64,000 nt of DNA from Allonocardiopsis opalescens (GTDB taxonomy: Bacteria; Actinomycetota; Actinomycetes; Streptosporangiales; Streptosporangiaceae): positions 186,001 to 250,000 of the forward strand of contig NZ_PVZC01000002.1 in assembly GCF_003002095.1 (NCBI RefSeq), given 5' to 3'. The translations under genes were made by a program, and so were the position numbers. Each line of letters starts with the position of its first letter. Position 1 is the first letter of the stretch. This document shows, one piece after another, positions 23,293-31,264 of this stretch. The notes under the pieces are model-generated. The model searched no databases. It had not been told where the DNA came from and saw only the letters and a list, made by a program, of their open reading frames with translations.

Positions 23293-24207
23293 TCAGCCGC
23301 CCTGGCACAGCTGCTGGGCGGTGTAGTCGCCCGGCAGTTCGGCCTCGGTGAAGCCGAAGGGCTCCAGGATCGGCAGCAGTTCGTTGTTCTGCTTGAGGGT
23401 CTCCAGCTCGGCGTTCATCGCCTCCACCAGGTCCTGGTCGGACTGGCGCAGCGCGAAGCCGCCGCCGCCGATGATCTCCTCGCCGTTGATGACGGGGAAG
23501 AAGGGCTCGGTCACCTCGAAGGGCTCGCCCTCGTTCTGGCTGAGCAGGTAGTTCAGCGAGATGCTGGTCAGCGCGATGGCGTCGATGCGCCCCGCGACCA
23601 GCGACTCGAATGCGGTGGGCTGGTCGGCCAGCGGGGTGATCTGGTTCTCGGCGACGCCGAGCGTGGTGGCGTAGCCCTCCTCGACGGCGCCGGTGAGCAC
23701 GCCCAGCCGCAGGTCCGGATTGTCGGCGACGTCCTCGAAGGCGACGATGTTCTCGGGGTTGCCCTCGGGCACCATGAAGGCGGTGGGGGCCAGGTACTCG
23801 GGATTGGTGAAGGCGACCTGCTCGCAGCGCTCGGGCGTGATGGCCATGCCGGCGGCGACCAGGTCGAACTGCTGGGAGCCGAGGCCGGCGATGAGGCCGG
23901 CGAACTCGACCTGGGTGCCGCGCACCTCCGGGATGCCGAGCGCCGCGAAGATGACCCGGGCCAACTCGGGCGACTCGCCGGTGAGGTTGCCGCTGGAGTC
24001 GGTGTAGCCGTAGGGCGCCTCGTTGGCGAAGCCGACGTTGACGAACCCCTGGTCGCGCAGGCGCTGCAGCGTTCCGCCCTCGGTCTGGCCGGTGCCCGGG
24101 TCCGTCGGCGTGCAGGCCGACAGCAGGGCGGGTCCGGCGACCGCGGCGGCCCCCAGACCCGCCATGCGCAGCAGCAGGTCCCGGCGGCGCCATTGGGGAT
24201 GCGTCAT
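23293..24207 (-). CDS. ehuB: Ectoine/hydroxyectoine-binding lipoprotein
   Basis: 304-aa periplasmic-type binding protein (SBP_bac_3). The ATG at 24207 has AGGAGG at suitable spacing. The N-terminus RRRDLLLRMAG resembles a twin-arginine signal and is followed by the lipobox LLSAC, so it is probably a surface lipoprotein. Landmarks include VGFANEAPYGYTD, GLIAGLGSQQFDLVAAGMAI and FTNPEYLAPTAFMVPEGNP, typical of EhuB. It is the first gene of the ehu operon and lies 223 bases downstream of ectD; a strong palindrome separates the two, suggesting its own promoter. Confidence 0.9.
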   Translation of the reverse strand: MTHPQWRRRDLLLRMAGLGAAAVAGPALLSACTPTDPGTGQTEGGTLQRLRDQGFVNVGFANEAPYGYTDSSGNLTGESPELARVIFAALGIPEVRGTQVEFAGLIAGLGSQQFDLVAAGMAITPERCEQVAFTNPEYLAPTAFMVPEGNPENIVAFEDVADNPDLRLGVLTGAVEEGYATTLGVAENQITPLADQPTAFESLVAGRIDAIALTSISLNYLLSQNEGEPFEVTEPFFPVINGEEIIGGGGFALRQSDQDLVEAMNAELETLKQNNELLPILEPFGFTEAELPGDYTAQQLCQGG

Positions 24208-24381
24208 GTTCTCTGACCTCCTAGGAGTGAAACCGCGGTCGAGTGCGCGCGGTGGCCGTCGCGTCACGGAAGGCGGTCCCGGTTCGCACGAGCCTTCCCC
24301 CGATCCGAGCCGCGACACGGGAAGATCATCACGATTCGAGCGCGAAGGCGTCACCGCGGTGTCGAGGCGGCGGCCGCGGGA

Positions 24382-24425
24382 GCCGCCGGCCGGCCGGGAG
24401 CGCGCGCTCCCGGCCGGCCGGCGGC
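24382..24425. terminator. 44-bp perfect palindrome after ectD
   Basis: A perfect 22-bp inverted repeat with no spacer (arms 24382-24403 and 24404-24425), made almost only of G and C, starts six bases beyond the ectD stop. It should form a very stable hairpin that terminates or stabilises the ect mRNA and insulates ehuB. Confidence 0.6.
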
Positions 24426-24430
24426 ACGGC

Positions 24431-25345
24431 TCAGGCGACCGGGGTGAAGTCCGTGGCCGCGATGAACTCGGGACGTCTGCGCGGCGCCGAGAACGGCTCC
24501 ACGCAGGTGTTTTCAACGCTGTTGAACACGACGAACACGTTCGAGCGCGGGTAGGGCGAGATGTTGCCGCTGGACCCGTGCATGCAGTTGCAGTCGAACA
24601 TGGTCGCCGAGCCGGCCGGCCCGGTGAACAGCTCGATGCCGTGCCGCTCGGCCAGGATGGTGAGGCTGCCCTCGTCGGGCGTCCCGATCTCCTGGGCCTT
24701 CAAGGAGGAACGGTAGTGGTCCTCGGGCGTCTCGCCCACGCAGGACACGAAGGTCTTGTGCGAGCCCGGCATGATCATCAGGCTGCCGTTGTACAGGTAG
24801 TTGGGGGTCAGCCCGATGGAGATGCTGACCGCGCGCATCCGGGGCATGCCGTCCTCGGCGTGCCAGGTCTCGAAGTCGGAGTGCCAGTAGAAGTCCTTGC
24901 CCCTGAACCCGGGCTTGTAGTTGACGCGGCTCTGGTGCACGTACACGTCGGAGCCGAGGATCTGGCGGGCGCGGCCCACCACGCGCGGGTCCGCCACCAG
25001 CTTGGCGAACAGCTCGCTGATCTTGTGCACCTCGAAGATGGACCGGACCTCGTCGGAGTCCTTCTCCACCACGGTCCGCTCGTCGCGCTTGAGCGTCTCG
25101 TCGGAGGCGAGCCGGTCCAGCTCGGCGGCGCACTCGGCGACCTCGCCGGGGGTGAGCAGTTCGGGAACGGTCAGGAAGCCCTTCTCCTCGAAACCGCTCA
25201 GGTCGGCGGCGTCGATGGGGCCGGCGCCGCCGTCACCCCAGACCACGGGGTCGCGCCGGTACAGCAGGGCGGGCTCGGTCGACTTGCGGGTTGGGTAGTC
25301 GTCGAACGCGGCGGAACTGTCGAGCTTCTCGTTAAGCACCGTCAT
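24431..25345 (-). CDS. ectD: Ectoine 5-hydroxylase
   Basis: 304-aa Fe(II)/2-oxoglutarate dioxygenase that converts ectoine to 5-hydroxyectoine. The conserved EctD block FYWHSDFETWHAEDGMPRMR supplies the iron-binding His and Asp, MPGSHKTFVSC and MFDCNCMHGSSGN complete the active site, and NPLYRRD-like LYRRDPVVWG occurs near the N-terminus. The ATG at 25345 has GGAGGG upstream. It follows ectC after 191 bases, an interval containing a run of G-tracts. Residues and length match the family well. Confidence 0.95.
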   Translation of the reverse strand: MTVLNEKLDSSAAFDDYPTRKSTEPALLYRRDPVVWGDGGAGPIDAADLSGFEEKGFLTVPELLTPGEVAECAAELDRLASDETLKRDERTVVEKDSDEVRSIFEVHKISELFAKLVADPRVVGRARQILGSDVYVHQSRVNYKPGFRGKDFYWHSDFETWHAEDGMPRMRAVSISIGLTPNYLYNGSLMIMPGSHKTFVSCVGETPEDHYRSSLKAQEIGTPDEGSLTILAERHGIELFTGPAGSATMFDCNCMHGSSGNISPYPRSNVFVVFNSVENTCVEPFSAPRRRPEFIAATDFTPVA

Positions 25346-25439
25346 TGCGGATGCCCTCCACGGTGGTTCGTATCAGGTTTCCGGTCGTCGGGCCGGCTGG
25401 GCGGCTCGGCTGGGCGGGGCGCGGCACGGCGGCCGCCCC

Positions 25440-25464
25440 GGGTGGGTCGGGTGGGTCGGGTGGG
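25440..25464 (+). repeat. G-tract repeat, possible G-quadruplex
   Basis: Six GGG tracts separated by one or two bases (GGGTGGGTC repeated) lie between ectC and ectD on the strand that is the template for ect transcription. Confidence 0.5.
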
Positions 25465-25536
25465 CCAGGCGGATCACTCCTCGCGGCTGCGCCGGGCGGT
25501 CCGGGACCTGGCCGGCCCCGGGCGGCCCGGTGCGGT

Positions 25537-25932
25537 TCAGTCCTCGGTGAGCAGCGGGTAGACGCCGTTCTCGTCGTGGTCCTCGCGCCCGGTGACGGGC
25601 GGGTTGAAGACGCACACGGTGCGCAGGTCCTGCTTGACCTTCAGGGTGTGCCGCTCGTGCCCGTCGAGCAGGTACATGGTGCCGGGGCGCAGCTCGTGCA
25701 CCTGGCCGGTCTCCTCGTCGGTCAGCTCGGCCTCGCCCTCGATCACGTAGACCGCCTCGATGTGGTTGGCGTACCACATCCGGGTCTCGGTCCCCGCGTA
25801 CAGCACCGTGTCGTGCAGCGAGAAGCCGACCTTCTCCCTGGCCAGCACCAGCCGGCGGCTGCGCCAGTTGCCGTTGGCGGAGGTGATGTCGCGGTCGGTG
25901 CCGTCGAGTTCGCCGAGGCGGCGGACGATCAT
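25537..25932 (-). CDS. ectC: L-ectoine synthase
   Basis: 131-aa cupin enzyme that cyclises N-gamma-acetyl-diaminobutyrate to ectoine. It begins [16 protein letters not shown], followed by [48 protein letters not shown] and [20 protein letters not shown], all typical of EctC. The ATG at 25932 has AGGAG upstream. It is third in the ectABCD order, 67 bases after ectB. Confidence 0.96.
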   Translation of the reverse strand: MIVRRLGELDGTDRDITSANGNWRSRRLVLAREKVGFSLHDTVLYAGTETRMWYANHIEAVYVIEGEAELTDEETGQVHELRPGTMYLLDGHERHTLKVKQDLRTVCVFNPPVTGREDHDENGVYPLLTED

Positions 25933-25999
25933 GGGTGCTCCTGTTCGTGTCGGTCCCGGGGCCCGGCCGCGCGCCGGGCGGAGTGCGGCGCCGCGCCTG

Positions 26000-27304
26000 T
26001 CAGCGGGTGCCCGCCAGGCGGCCGGGCTCGGCGGGCGCCGCGGGCGGGGCGTCGAGGCCGCGGGCGGCGTCGACGGCGGCGGCCAGGATGTCCAGGCCCT
26101 CGTCCAACTCGGCCTCGGTGGTGGTCAGCGGCGGCAGCAGCTTGGCGACCTCGTCCTCGGGGCCGGAGGTCTCCATCAGCAGGCCGCGGTCGAAGGCGGC
26201 GCGGCAGACCTTGGCCGCCATGCCGGGCTCGTCGAAGACCAGGCCGCGCGCCAGGCCGCGGCCGCGCTCGGCGACGCCGGCGTCGGCGTGCCTGGCGGCG
26301 ATCTCGTCCAGCCGCCGCCGCACCCGCTCGCCCTTGGCGAGGGTCTGCCGCTCCAGGGTGTCGTCGGCCCAGAAGGCGCGCAGCGCCGCCGCGGCCGTGA
26401 CGAAGGCGGGGCCGGGGCCGCGGAAGGTGCCGTTGTGCTCGCCGGGCTCCCACACGTCCAGTTCGGGGCGGAGCAGGGTGAGGGCGAAGGGCAGGCCGTA
26501 GCCGCTCAGCGACTTCGACAGGGTGACGATGTCGGGCGTGATGCCGGCCTCTTCGAAGGAGAAGAAGGGCCCGGTCCGCCCGCATCCCATCTGGATGTCG
26601 TCGACGATGAGCAGGATGCCGTACTCCTCGCACAGCCCGGCCAGGCCGCGCAGCCAGGTGGGGCTGGCGGTGTTCACACCGCCCTCGCCCTGCACGGTCT
26701 CCACGATCACGGCGGCGGGTTTGTCCAGGCCGCTGCCGCTGTCGTCCAGCAGCGCCCGCAGCCACAGGAAGTCGGGGGTCTGCCCGTCGAGGTAGTTGTC
26801 GAAGGGCATGGTGGCGGCGTGGCCGAGCGGGACGCCGGCGCCGCCGCGCTTCATCGAGTTGCCGGTGACGGCGAGCGCGCCGAGGGTCATGCCGTGGAAG
26901 CCGTTGGTGAAGCTGACCACGGTCTCGCGCCCGGTGAACTTGCGGGCCAGCTTCAGCGCCGCCTCCACCGCGTTGTTGCCGGCCGGGCCGGGGAACTGCA
27001 GCTTGTAGTCCAGGCCGCGCGGGCGCAGCACCAGCTGGTCGAAGTGCTCCAGGAAGGTGCGTTTGGCGGTGGTGTACTGGTCCAGGCCGTGCACGATGGA
27101 GTCGCGGGCGAGGTACTCCAGCAGGTCGGCCTTTAGCGCGGGGTGGTTGTGCCCGTAGTTGAGGGTGCCGGCACCGGCGAAGAAGTCCAGGTAGGGCTGG
27201 CCCGTCTCGGCGTACAGCCTGCTGCCGCGTGCCGTGTCGAAGACGACCGGCCAGCTGCGGCAGTAGCTGCGGACATTGGATTCGAGCCGCTCGAAGATCT
27301 CCAT
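26000..27304 (-). CDS. ectB: Diaminobutyrate--2-oxoglutarate transaminase
   Basis: 434-aa PLP-dependent class III aminotransferase that makes L-2,4-diaminobutyrate from aspartate semialdehyde. The start at ATG 27304 gives the standard EctB beginning [54 protein letters not shown] and the PLP region [12 protein letters not shown] and [10 protein letters not shown] (with the Schiff-base Lys) are visible. Second gene of the ect operon. The Ala/Pro-rich C-terminal tail is a small extension. Confidence 0.95.
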   Translation of the reverse strand: MEIFERLESNVRSYCRSWPVVFDTARGSRLYAETGQPYLDFFAGAGTLNYGHNHPALKADLLEYLARDSIVHGLDQYTTAKRTFLEHFDQLVLRPRGLDYKLQFPGPAGNNAVEAALKLARKFTGRETVVSFTNGFHGMTLGALAVTGNSMKRGGAGVPLGHAATMPFDNYLDGQTPDFLWLRALLDDSGSGLDKPAAVIVETVQGEGGVNTASPTWLRGLAGLCEEYGILLIVDDIQMGCGRTGPFFSFEEAGITPDIVTLSKSLSGYGLPFALTLLRPELDVWEPGEHNGTFRGPGPAFVTAAAALRAFWADDTLERQTLAKGERVRRRLDEIAARHADAGVAERGRGLARGLVFDEPGMAAKVCRAAFDRGLLMETSGPEDEVAKLLPPLTTTEAELDEGLDILAAAVDAARGLDAPPAAPAEPGRLAGTR

Positions 27305-27393
27305 GGTGTTCTGTGCGTTCCTTTCCCCGAAGTGCGCACGGGTGGTCGGCCCGGTCATGGCGGGCCGGATCCGGCAGGTCCTGTCGCTCCTTC

Positions 27394-27963
27394 TCACCGC
27401 TCCCCGGCGGACGGGCGCCCGTCAGGGGCGGTCAGCGGTCCGATCCGCAGCAGCTCCTCGGGCTCGTGGCCGCCGGGGAAGAGGTCGGCGTCGAACAGCG
27501 TCGAGCGGTCGAGGTCGGCCGCGTGATCCCGGGCGTAGGAGCGGAACAGGTTGAGCGACGCGGTGTTGCCCGGTGTCACGGTCGCTTCAAGGTGGGTGCA
27601 GCCCCGGCGGACCATCCGCCGGCCGTAGTGGTCGAGCATCCGCCGACCGAGCCGCCTCCCCCGGTAGTCGCGGTGCACCGCGACCTGCCAGACGAAGAAT
27701 GTACCCGGCGATTCCGGTCGAACGTATCCGGTAAGGAAGGCGCAAATGTTGTCCTGATCACGCACCACGACAGATGTGTCGGCGAAGTCGCGGCACCACA
27801 GGACGTAGCTGTACGGCGAATTGAGGTCCAATTCCGGCGTGTCACGCGCTACCCGCCAAAGCTCGGGACCGTCCTCGACGCGCGGCTCATCCAGCCGCAG
27901 ACCGTCCTCCTCAACGATCCCGTAGCTCGGGCTGTCGGCTCGTTTAGCAGGCACGTCGACCAA
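27394..27963 (-). CDS. ectA: L-2,4-diaminobutyric acid acetyltransferase
   Basis: 189-aa GNAT acetyltransferase, the first gene of ectABCD. Family blocks are LDEPRVEDGPELWRVARDTPELDLNSPYSY (key part residues 24-52), WQVAVHRDYRGRRLGRRML with the acetyl-CoA loop, and HLEATVTPGNTASLNLF. The start is unclear: a TTG at 27963 is used, and a GTG three codons later is an alternative. An AGGAA lies about 12 bases upstream of the TTG. Product feeds EctC. Confidence 0.93.
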   Translation of the reverse strand: MVDVPAKRADSPSYGIVEEDGLRLDEPRVEDGPELWRVARDTPELDLNSPYSYVLWCRDFADTSVVVRDQDNICAFLTGYVRPESPGTFFVWQVAVHRDYRGRRLGRRMLDHYGRRMVRRGCTHLEATVTPGNTASLNLFRSYARDHAADLDRSTLFDADLFPGGHEPEELLRIGPLTAPDGRPSAGER

Positions 27964-28372
27964 AGGTAGCGAAGTTTCCTGAGATTTCGCTGGACGAAAA
28001 CCGACTGTAACACCCGAAGATGTTTAACTCGGGACATCGCGGGTACCGACAGTGAGTTTCGCCGTTTCCAGCCTTTTCTCAATGGTATCGGCGAGCCCTG
28101 CGGATCGTGCCGAAGCACCGGTCAGCGCGGCGATTCCGCGCCATTTTCCACCCGTCGCACGGCGCAATTTCCACCGGTTCGGGACGGCCGCGGGCGGCCG
28201 CCACGGCCCGCTCCGGGCGGCCCCGCGCGACTCTGTTCATGTGCGCTACTTCACAGTCAACCGCGGCGCCCGGCACGCGTCGCCTCCGCCGGGAAGGGCA
28301 GCGGTACGGCCGGTCCGGACGGACGCCCCTCGACCCGCCCCCGCTTCCACCCCCGGAAATGATCGCGAAGAG

Positions 28373-28402
28373 AGGACAGATACCTATCTCCGGTAGTACT
28401 AT
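28373..28402 (+). promoter_or_regulatory. Candidate promoter of the GlutR-like/whiB operon
   Basis: AGGACA (28373-28378) and TACTAT (28397-28402) are separated by 18 bases. The -10 overlaps the first TAGTACTA palindrome, so a bound regulator would block or stimulate it. Confidence 0.4.
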
Positions 28403-28416
28403 GCCCTGTAGTACTA
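28394..28416. promoter_or_regulatory. Twin TAGTACTA palindromes, candidate operator
   Basis: The 8-bp palindrome TAGTACTA occurs at 28394-28401 and 28409-28416, centres 15 bases apart, about 40 bases before the first gene of the whiB operon. AT-rich sites this exact are rare in the surrounding DNA. The cognate regulator is unknown. Confidence 0.5.
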
Positions 28417-28451
28417 CTAGATGTCGCGACGATCGAAGCGACGGAGCCGCC

Positions 28452-28796
28452 GTGACCGCCCTCATCGAGTCCCGCGGCCGCGCCACCGCGCCGGCCGATC
28501 CCGCGCCCCTCCCGGGCGCGCCAGCGGACCTCTACGCCGCCGTGGCCGCCGACTGCCGCGCCCTCGCCGACGGTGAGCTGCGCCGGTTGGACCGCAGGGC
28601 GCCCCGGCTGGCCGCCGATGAGCGGGCCCTGGTCGCCGAGGCGCTGACCGCGGTCATCGACGCCGTCGTCCTGGCGCCGCTGCGCGGCACCTCGGTCCCG
28701 GCCGACCGGCTGCGGGCGCTGTTCGCACCGCCGCGGCCGTCCACCAGCTCCGGTCCGGCCTTCCCGGACCCCCCACCGAACGGGTGTGCGTTATGA
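28452..28796 (+). CDS. Small protein resembling the glutamyl-tRNA reductase dimerisation domain
   Basis: 114 aa from the GTG at 28452, which has GGAG five bases upstream. The region ELRRLDRRAPRLAADERALV, continuing to about residue 75 with VIDAVVLAPLRG and LRALF, has the pattern of the helical C-terminal dimerisation domain of HemA. The catalytic and NADPH-binding parts are absent. The C-terminal 25 residues are Pro/Ser-rich. Its stop overlaps the whiB start by four bases, so the two are translated together. I infer the similarity from pattern only; it may be a regulatory partner or simply a helical protein of unknown function. Confidence 0.6.
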   Translation: MTALIESRGRATAPADPAPLPGAPADLYAAVAADCRALADGELRRLDRRAPRLAADERALVAEALTAVIDAVVLAPLRGTSVPADRLRALFAPPRPSTSSGPAFPDPPPNGCAL

Positions 28797-29056
28797 ATCT
28801 GCTGTACCACGAGAGCGAGGACTGGGTCGACCGCGCGGCCTGCCACTCCGTCGACCCCGAGGTGTTCTTCCCCGTCAGCCCGGACGGACCCGGCGCCATG
28901 GACGTGCGCCGCGCCAAGGCCGTCTGCGGCCGCTGCCGGGTGAGCGCCGAGTGCCTGGACTGGGCGCTGCGCGCGGGCGAGGCCGACGGCGTCTGGGGCG
29001 GCACCACCCCCGAGGAGCGCCGCTACCTCCGCCGGGACCTGCTGCGCGCCGGCTGA
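28793..29056 (+). CDS. WhiB-family iron-sulfur transcriptional regulator
   Basis: 87-aa Wbl protein. Four cysteines occur in the standard arrangement, one in RAACHSVD and three in CGRCRVSAEC, to hold a [4Fe-4S] cluster. The turn motif GVWGGTT and the basic tail RRYLRRDLL are present. Such proteins bind the housekeeping sigma factor and control development, redox or antibiotic responses in actinobacteria. The ATG overlaps the preceding stop. Which Wbl subgroup it belongs to cannot be told from sequence reading alone. Confidence 0.93.
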   Translation: MNLLYHESEDWVDRAACHSVDPEVFFPVSPDGPGAMDVRRAKAVCGRCRVSAECLDWALRAGEADGVWGGTTPEERRYLRRDLLRAG

Positions 29057-29125
29057 TGCGCGGCCCGGTCCGCGCCCCCGGACGGCCGGTGGGCGGCCGC
29101 GGCCCGGCGCGTTAGGCTCGATGGC

Positions 29126-29791
29126 ATGTCCGACCCCGGCCGGGGCGCCCTGCGCCTGCTGCGCGCCGCCGTGCCGGCGGCCGCCGCCACCGCGATCGCC
29201 TGGGCCGGGCACGTCCTGGGCGGCGGCAGCGCCGCCGGCTGGCCCGCCGTCGCGCTGACCGCCCCGGTGGTCGGCGCCGCCTTCGCAGCCGCCACCCGGC
29301 ACCGGCGCTCCCTCGCCGAGATCGCCGCCGCGCTCGGCGGCGCCCAGCTCGCCTTCCACCTCGCCTTCGTCGCGCTCTCCCCCGCCACCCACGGCGCCGT
29401 GCCGCCCACCGGCCCGCAGGCCGCCGGCGTGCACGCCGGCCACCTGGTCACCGGCGCCTTCGGCCTGGCCTCCCCCGGGATGGTCATCGGGCACCTGTGG
29501 GCGACCCTGGTCACCGCGTGGCTGCTCGCCCACGGCGAGGACGCGCTGTGGACGCTGGCCGCGCTGGTCCGCGCCGCGCTCTGCCCGCCGCTGCTGCGCC
29601 GCCCGCCGCTGCGGCGGCCCTGGCGCCCGCGCGCCGCGGGCGCGGGAGCGGTGCGCGCGGCCCGGCGCCCGGTGCGCGGCCATCCGCCGCGCGGGCCGCC
29701 GAGGACGGCGCCGGCCGCCGCGCGACGCGCGGCCGGCCGCACCCCGTCCTCCTGCCAGCCCTTCCCGCGCGCACGGCGCGCGTCCTCGTGA
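29126..29791 (+). CDS. Membrane protein of unknown function upstream of copC
   Basis: 221 aa with about four hydrophobic segments in the first 150 residues (AAVPAAAATAIAWAGHVLGG; WPAVALTAPVVGAAFAAAT; LAEIAAALGGAQLAFHLAFV; VIGHLWATLVTAWLLAHGE) and a long Arg/Pro-rich tail. His residues cluster around the membrane (AGHV, FHLAF, HAGHLV, GHLW), which could bind copper given the adjacent CopC gene, but this is inference. No family recognised. A TAGGCT -10-like hexamer ends seven bases before the ATG, so the transcript may be leaderless. Confidence 0.65.
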   Translation: MSDPGRGALRLLRAAVPAAAATAIAWAGHVLGGGSAAGWPAVALTAPVVGAAFAAATRHRRSLAEIAAALGGAQLAFHLAFVALSPATHGAVPPTGPQAAGVHAGHLVTGAFGLASPGMVIGHLWATLVTAWLLAHGEDALWTLAALVRAALCPPLLRRPPLRRPWRPRAAGAGAVRAARRPVRGHPPRGPPRTAPAAARRAAGRTPSSCQPFPRARRASS

Positions 29792-29805
29792 AAGGCCCTG
29801 CCCCC

Positions 29806-30465
29806 ATGTCCGCCACACTGTCCGACCCGCTGTCCGGCCCGCGTCCGCTCCCCCGCCCCGCGCGCCGCGCGGCCGCCCTGCTCGCCGCCGGCCTGGCGGC
29901 CTCCGCCGCGCTGCTGGCCGGCGCCCCCGCCGCGCTCGCCCACAACCAGCTCACCGACTCCAGCCCCGAGGACGGCGCGAGCCTGGACACCGCCCCCGAG
30001 GAGATCGTCCTCACCTTCGACCTGGAGGTGCTGGAGGCCGGCAACAACGGAGTCGTGGTCACCGGCCCCGGCGGCGAGCGCTTCGAGCAGGGCGCCACCG
30101 AGATCGACCACAACGAGGTGATCCGCCCGGTCGGCGGCTTCACCGAGCCGGGCGACTACGAGATCGGCTACCGCATCGTCGGCGCCGACGGCCACGTGGT
30201 GGACGGCACGCTCACCTTCGAGCTGACCGCCGACGCCGTCGCCGCCGCGGCCCCCTCGGCCGGCGCCTCGGCCTCCGGTACACCCCCCGCCGGCGGCGCC
30301 GACACCTCCCCGGCCGCGGCGGCCGACGCCGCCGCGGTGCGCGAGGAGTCGGAATCCTCCGGCGGGGTGAGCCCGGTCGTGTGGATTGTGATCGGCGTGA
30401 TCGCCCTGGTCGGCGTCGGCGCCGGCGTGCTGTGGATGCGCCGCGGCGCCTCCGCCGGGGGCTGA
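29806..30465 (+). CDS. CopC-domain copper-binding protein with membrane anchor
   Basis: 219 aa from the ATG at 29806. A signal peptide of about 45 residues ends ALAHNQL, leaving His as the probable first mature residue, a known copper ligand position in CopC proteins. The CopC/YcnJ-type fold follows (LTDSSPEDGASLDTAPEEIV; PGDYEIGYRIVGADGHVVDG with the second His). A low-complexity Ala/Ser/Gly linker leads to a C-terminal membrane helix (VVWIVIGVIALVGVGAGVLW). It probably delivers or buffers copper at the outer face of the membrane. No CopD partner is visible nearby. Confidence 0.82.
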   Translation: MSATLSDPLSGPRPLPRPARRAAALLAAGLAASAALLAGAPAALAHNQLTDSSPEDGASLDTAPEEIVLTFDLEVLEAGNNGVVVTGPGGERFEQGATEIDHNEVIRPVGGFTEPGDYEIGYRIVGADGHVVDGTLTFELTADAVAAAAPSAGASASGTPPAGGADTSPAAAADAAAVREESESSGGVSPVVWIVIGVIALVGVGAGVLWMRRGASAGG

Positions 30466-30554
30466 CCCCGCGAACGCCGGCCGCCCCCGGCGCAACTACG
30501 GCCGGGGGCGGTTCGTTGCCCGGTTGGCGGACGGACGAGGAGCGGGGGACGGCG

Positions 30555-31220
30555 ATGCGCAACAGGTGGCGGTGGGCGGTGGCGGGCGGGCTGGCCGCCC
30601 TGCTGGTGCTCGGACTGGCCCCGACGGCCTGGGTGTGGGCGGCCACCAGCGGCCTGCGCTACCAGGTCGCCGACGCGCCCGACCGCCCGGTCGCCATCGT
30701 GCTCGGCGCGGGGGTCAGGCCCGACGGCGTCCCCACCCGGGTGCTCAGGGCGCGGCTGGATCGGGCGCTGGAGCTGTACGAGGCGGGCTCGGTGCGGGCC
30801 ATCCTGGTGACCGGCGACAACAGCAGGGAGAACTACAACGAGACCGACGCCATGCGCGCCTACCTGCTGGCGCGGGGGGTGCCCGAGCAGCTGGTGGTCG
30901 GCGACTACGCCGGCTTCAGCACCTGGGACTCCTGCGTGCGGGCCCGCGAGGTCTTCGGGGTGACCGCCGCCGCCGTGGTGACCCAGGACTTCCACGTGCC
31001 GCGTGCGGTGGCGCTGTGCCGGGCCGCCGGCATCGACGCGGTGGGGGTGGCCGACCCCTACCGGACGCCGACGGGCATCGGCGTGGTCACCGCGCACCTG
31101 CGCGAGGTGGCGGCCAATGTGCCCGCCGCCTTCAGCGCGGCCTTCCGGCCCGATCCGCGCTTCCTCGGCCCCCGCGAGCCGGGCATCGAAGAGGCCCTCG
31201 CCGGGTCCGGCACCGGCTGA
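30555..31220 (+). CDS. YdcF/SanA-like DUF218 membrane protein
   Basis: 221 aa starting at ATG 30555 with a GGGGGA ribosome site. One N-terminal helix (AVAGGLAALLVLGLAPTAWVW) precedes a DUF218 domain with VAIVLGAGVRPDG, ILVTGDNSRENYNETDAM and VVTQDFHVPRAVALCRAAG. SanA-like proteins of this family influence envelope permeability, notably to vancomycin in E. coli; the activity is not known. The gene stands alone, converging on the PP2C phosphatase through a terminator. Confidence 0.82.
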   Translation: MRNRWRWAVAGGLAALLVLGLAPTAWVWAATSGLRYQVADAPDRPVAIVLGAGVRPDGVPTRVLRARLDRALELYEAGSVRAILVTGDNSRENYNETDAMRAYLLARGVPEQLVVGDYAGFSTWDSCVRAREVFGVTAAAVVTQDFHVPRAVALCRAAGIDAVGVADPYRTPTGIGVVTAHLREVAANVPAAFSAAFRPDPRFLGPREPGIEEALAGSGTG

Positions 31221-31227
31221 GCGCGCG

Positions 31228-31256
31228 CCCCGGGCGCCCGCGGCGGGCGCCCGGGG
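31228..31256. terminator. Bidirectional terminator hairpin
   Basis: A perfect 13-bp inverted repeat (arms 31228-31240 and 31244-31256, three-base loop) lies between two convergent genes. Confidence 0.6.
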
Positions 31257-31264
31257 AACGGGCG

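Larger units (their letters stand above)
27964..28451. other. Divergent regulatory region, ectA / whiB operon
   Basis: A 488-base region between divergent operons. The first 120 bases next to ectA are relatively AT-rich and should carry the osmotically controlled ect promoter, but I could not fix its elements. The right end holds two TAGTACTA palindromes and a candidate promoter for the whiB operon. Small open frames in the middle look random. Confidence 0.5.

Noticed and set aside
28107-28451. In-frame extension upstream of the GlutR-like gene
   Set aside because: It runs through the palindromic promoter region and has no RBS; the GTG at 28452 has one.
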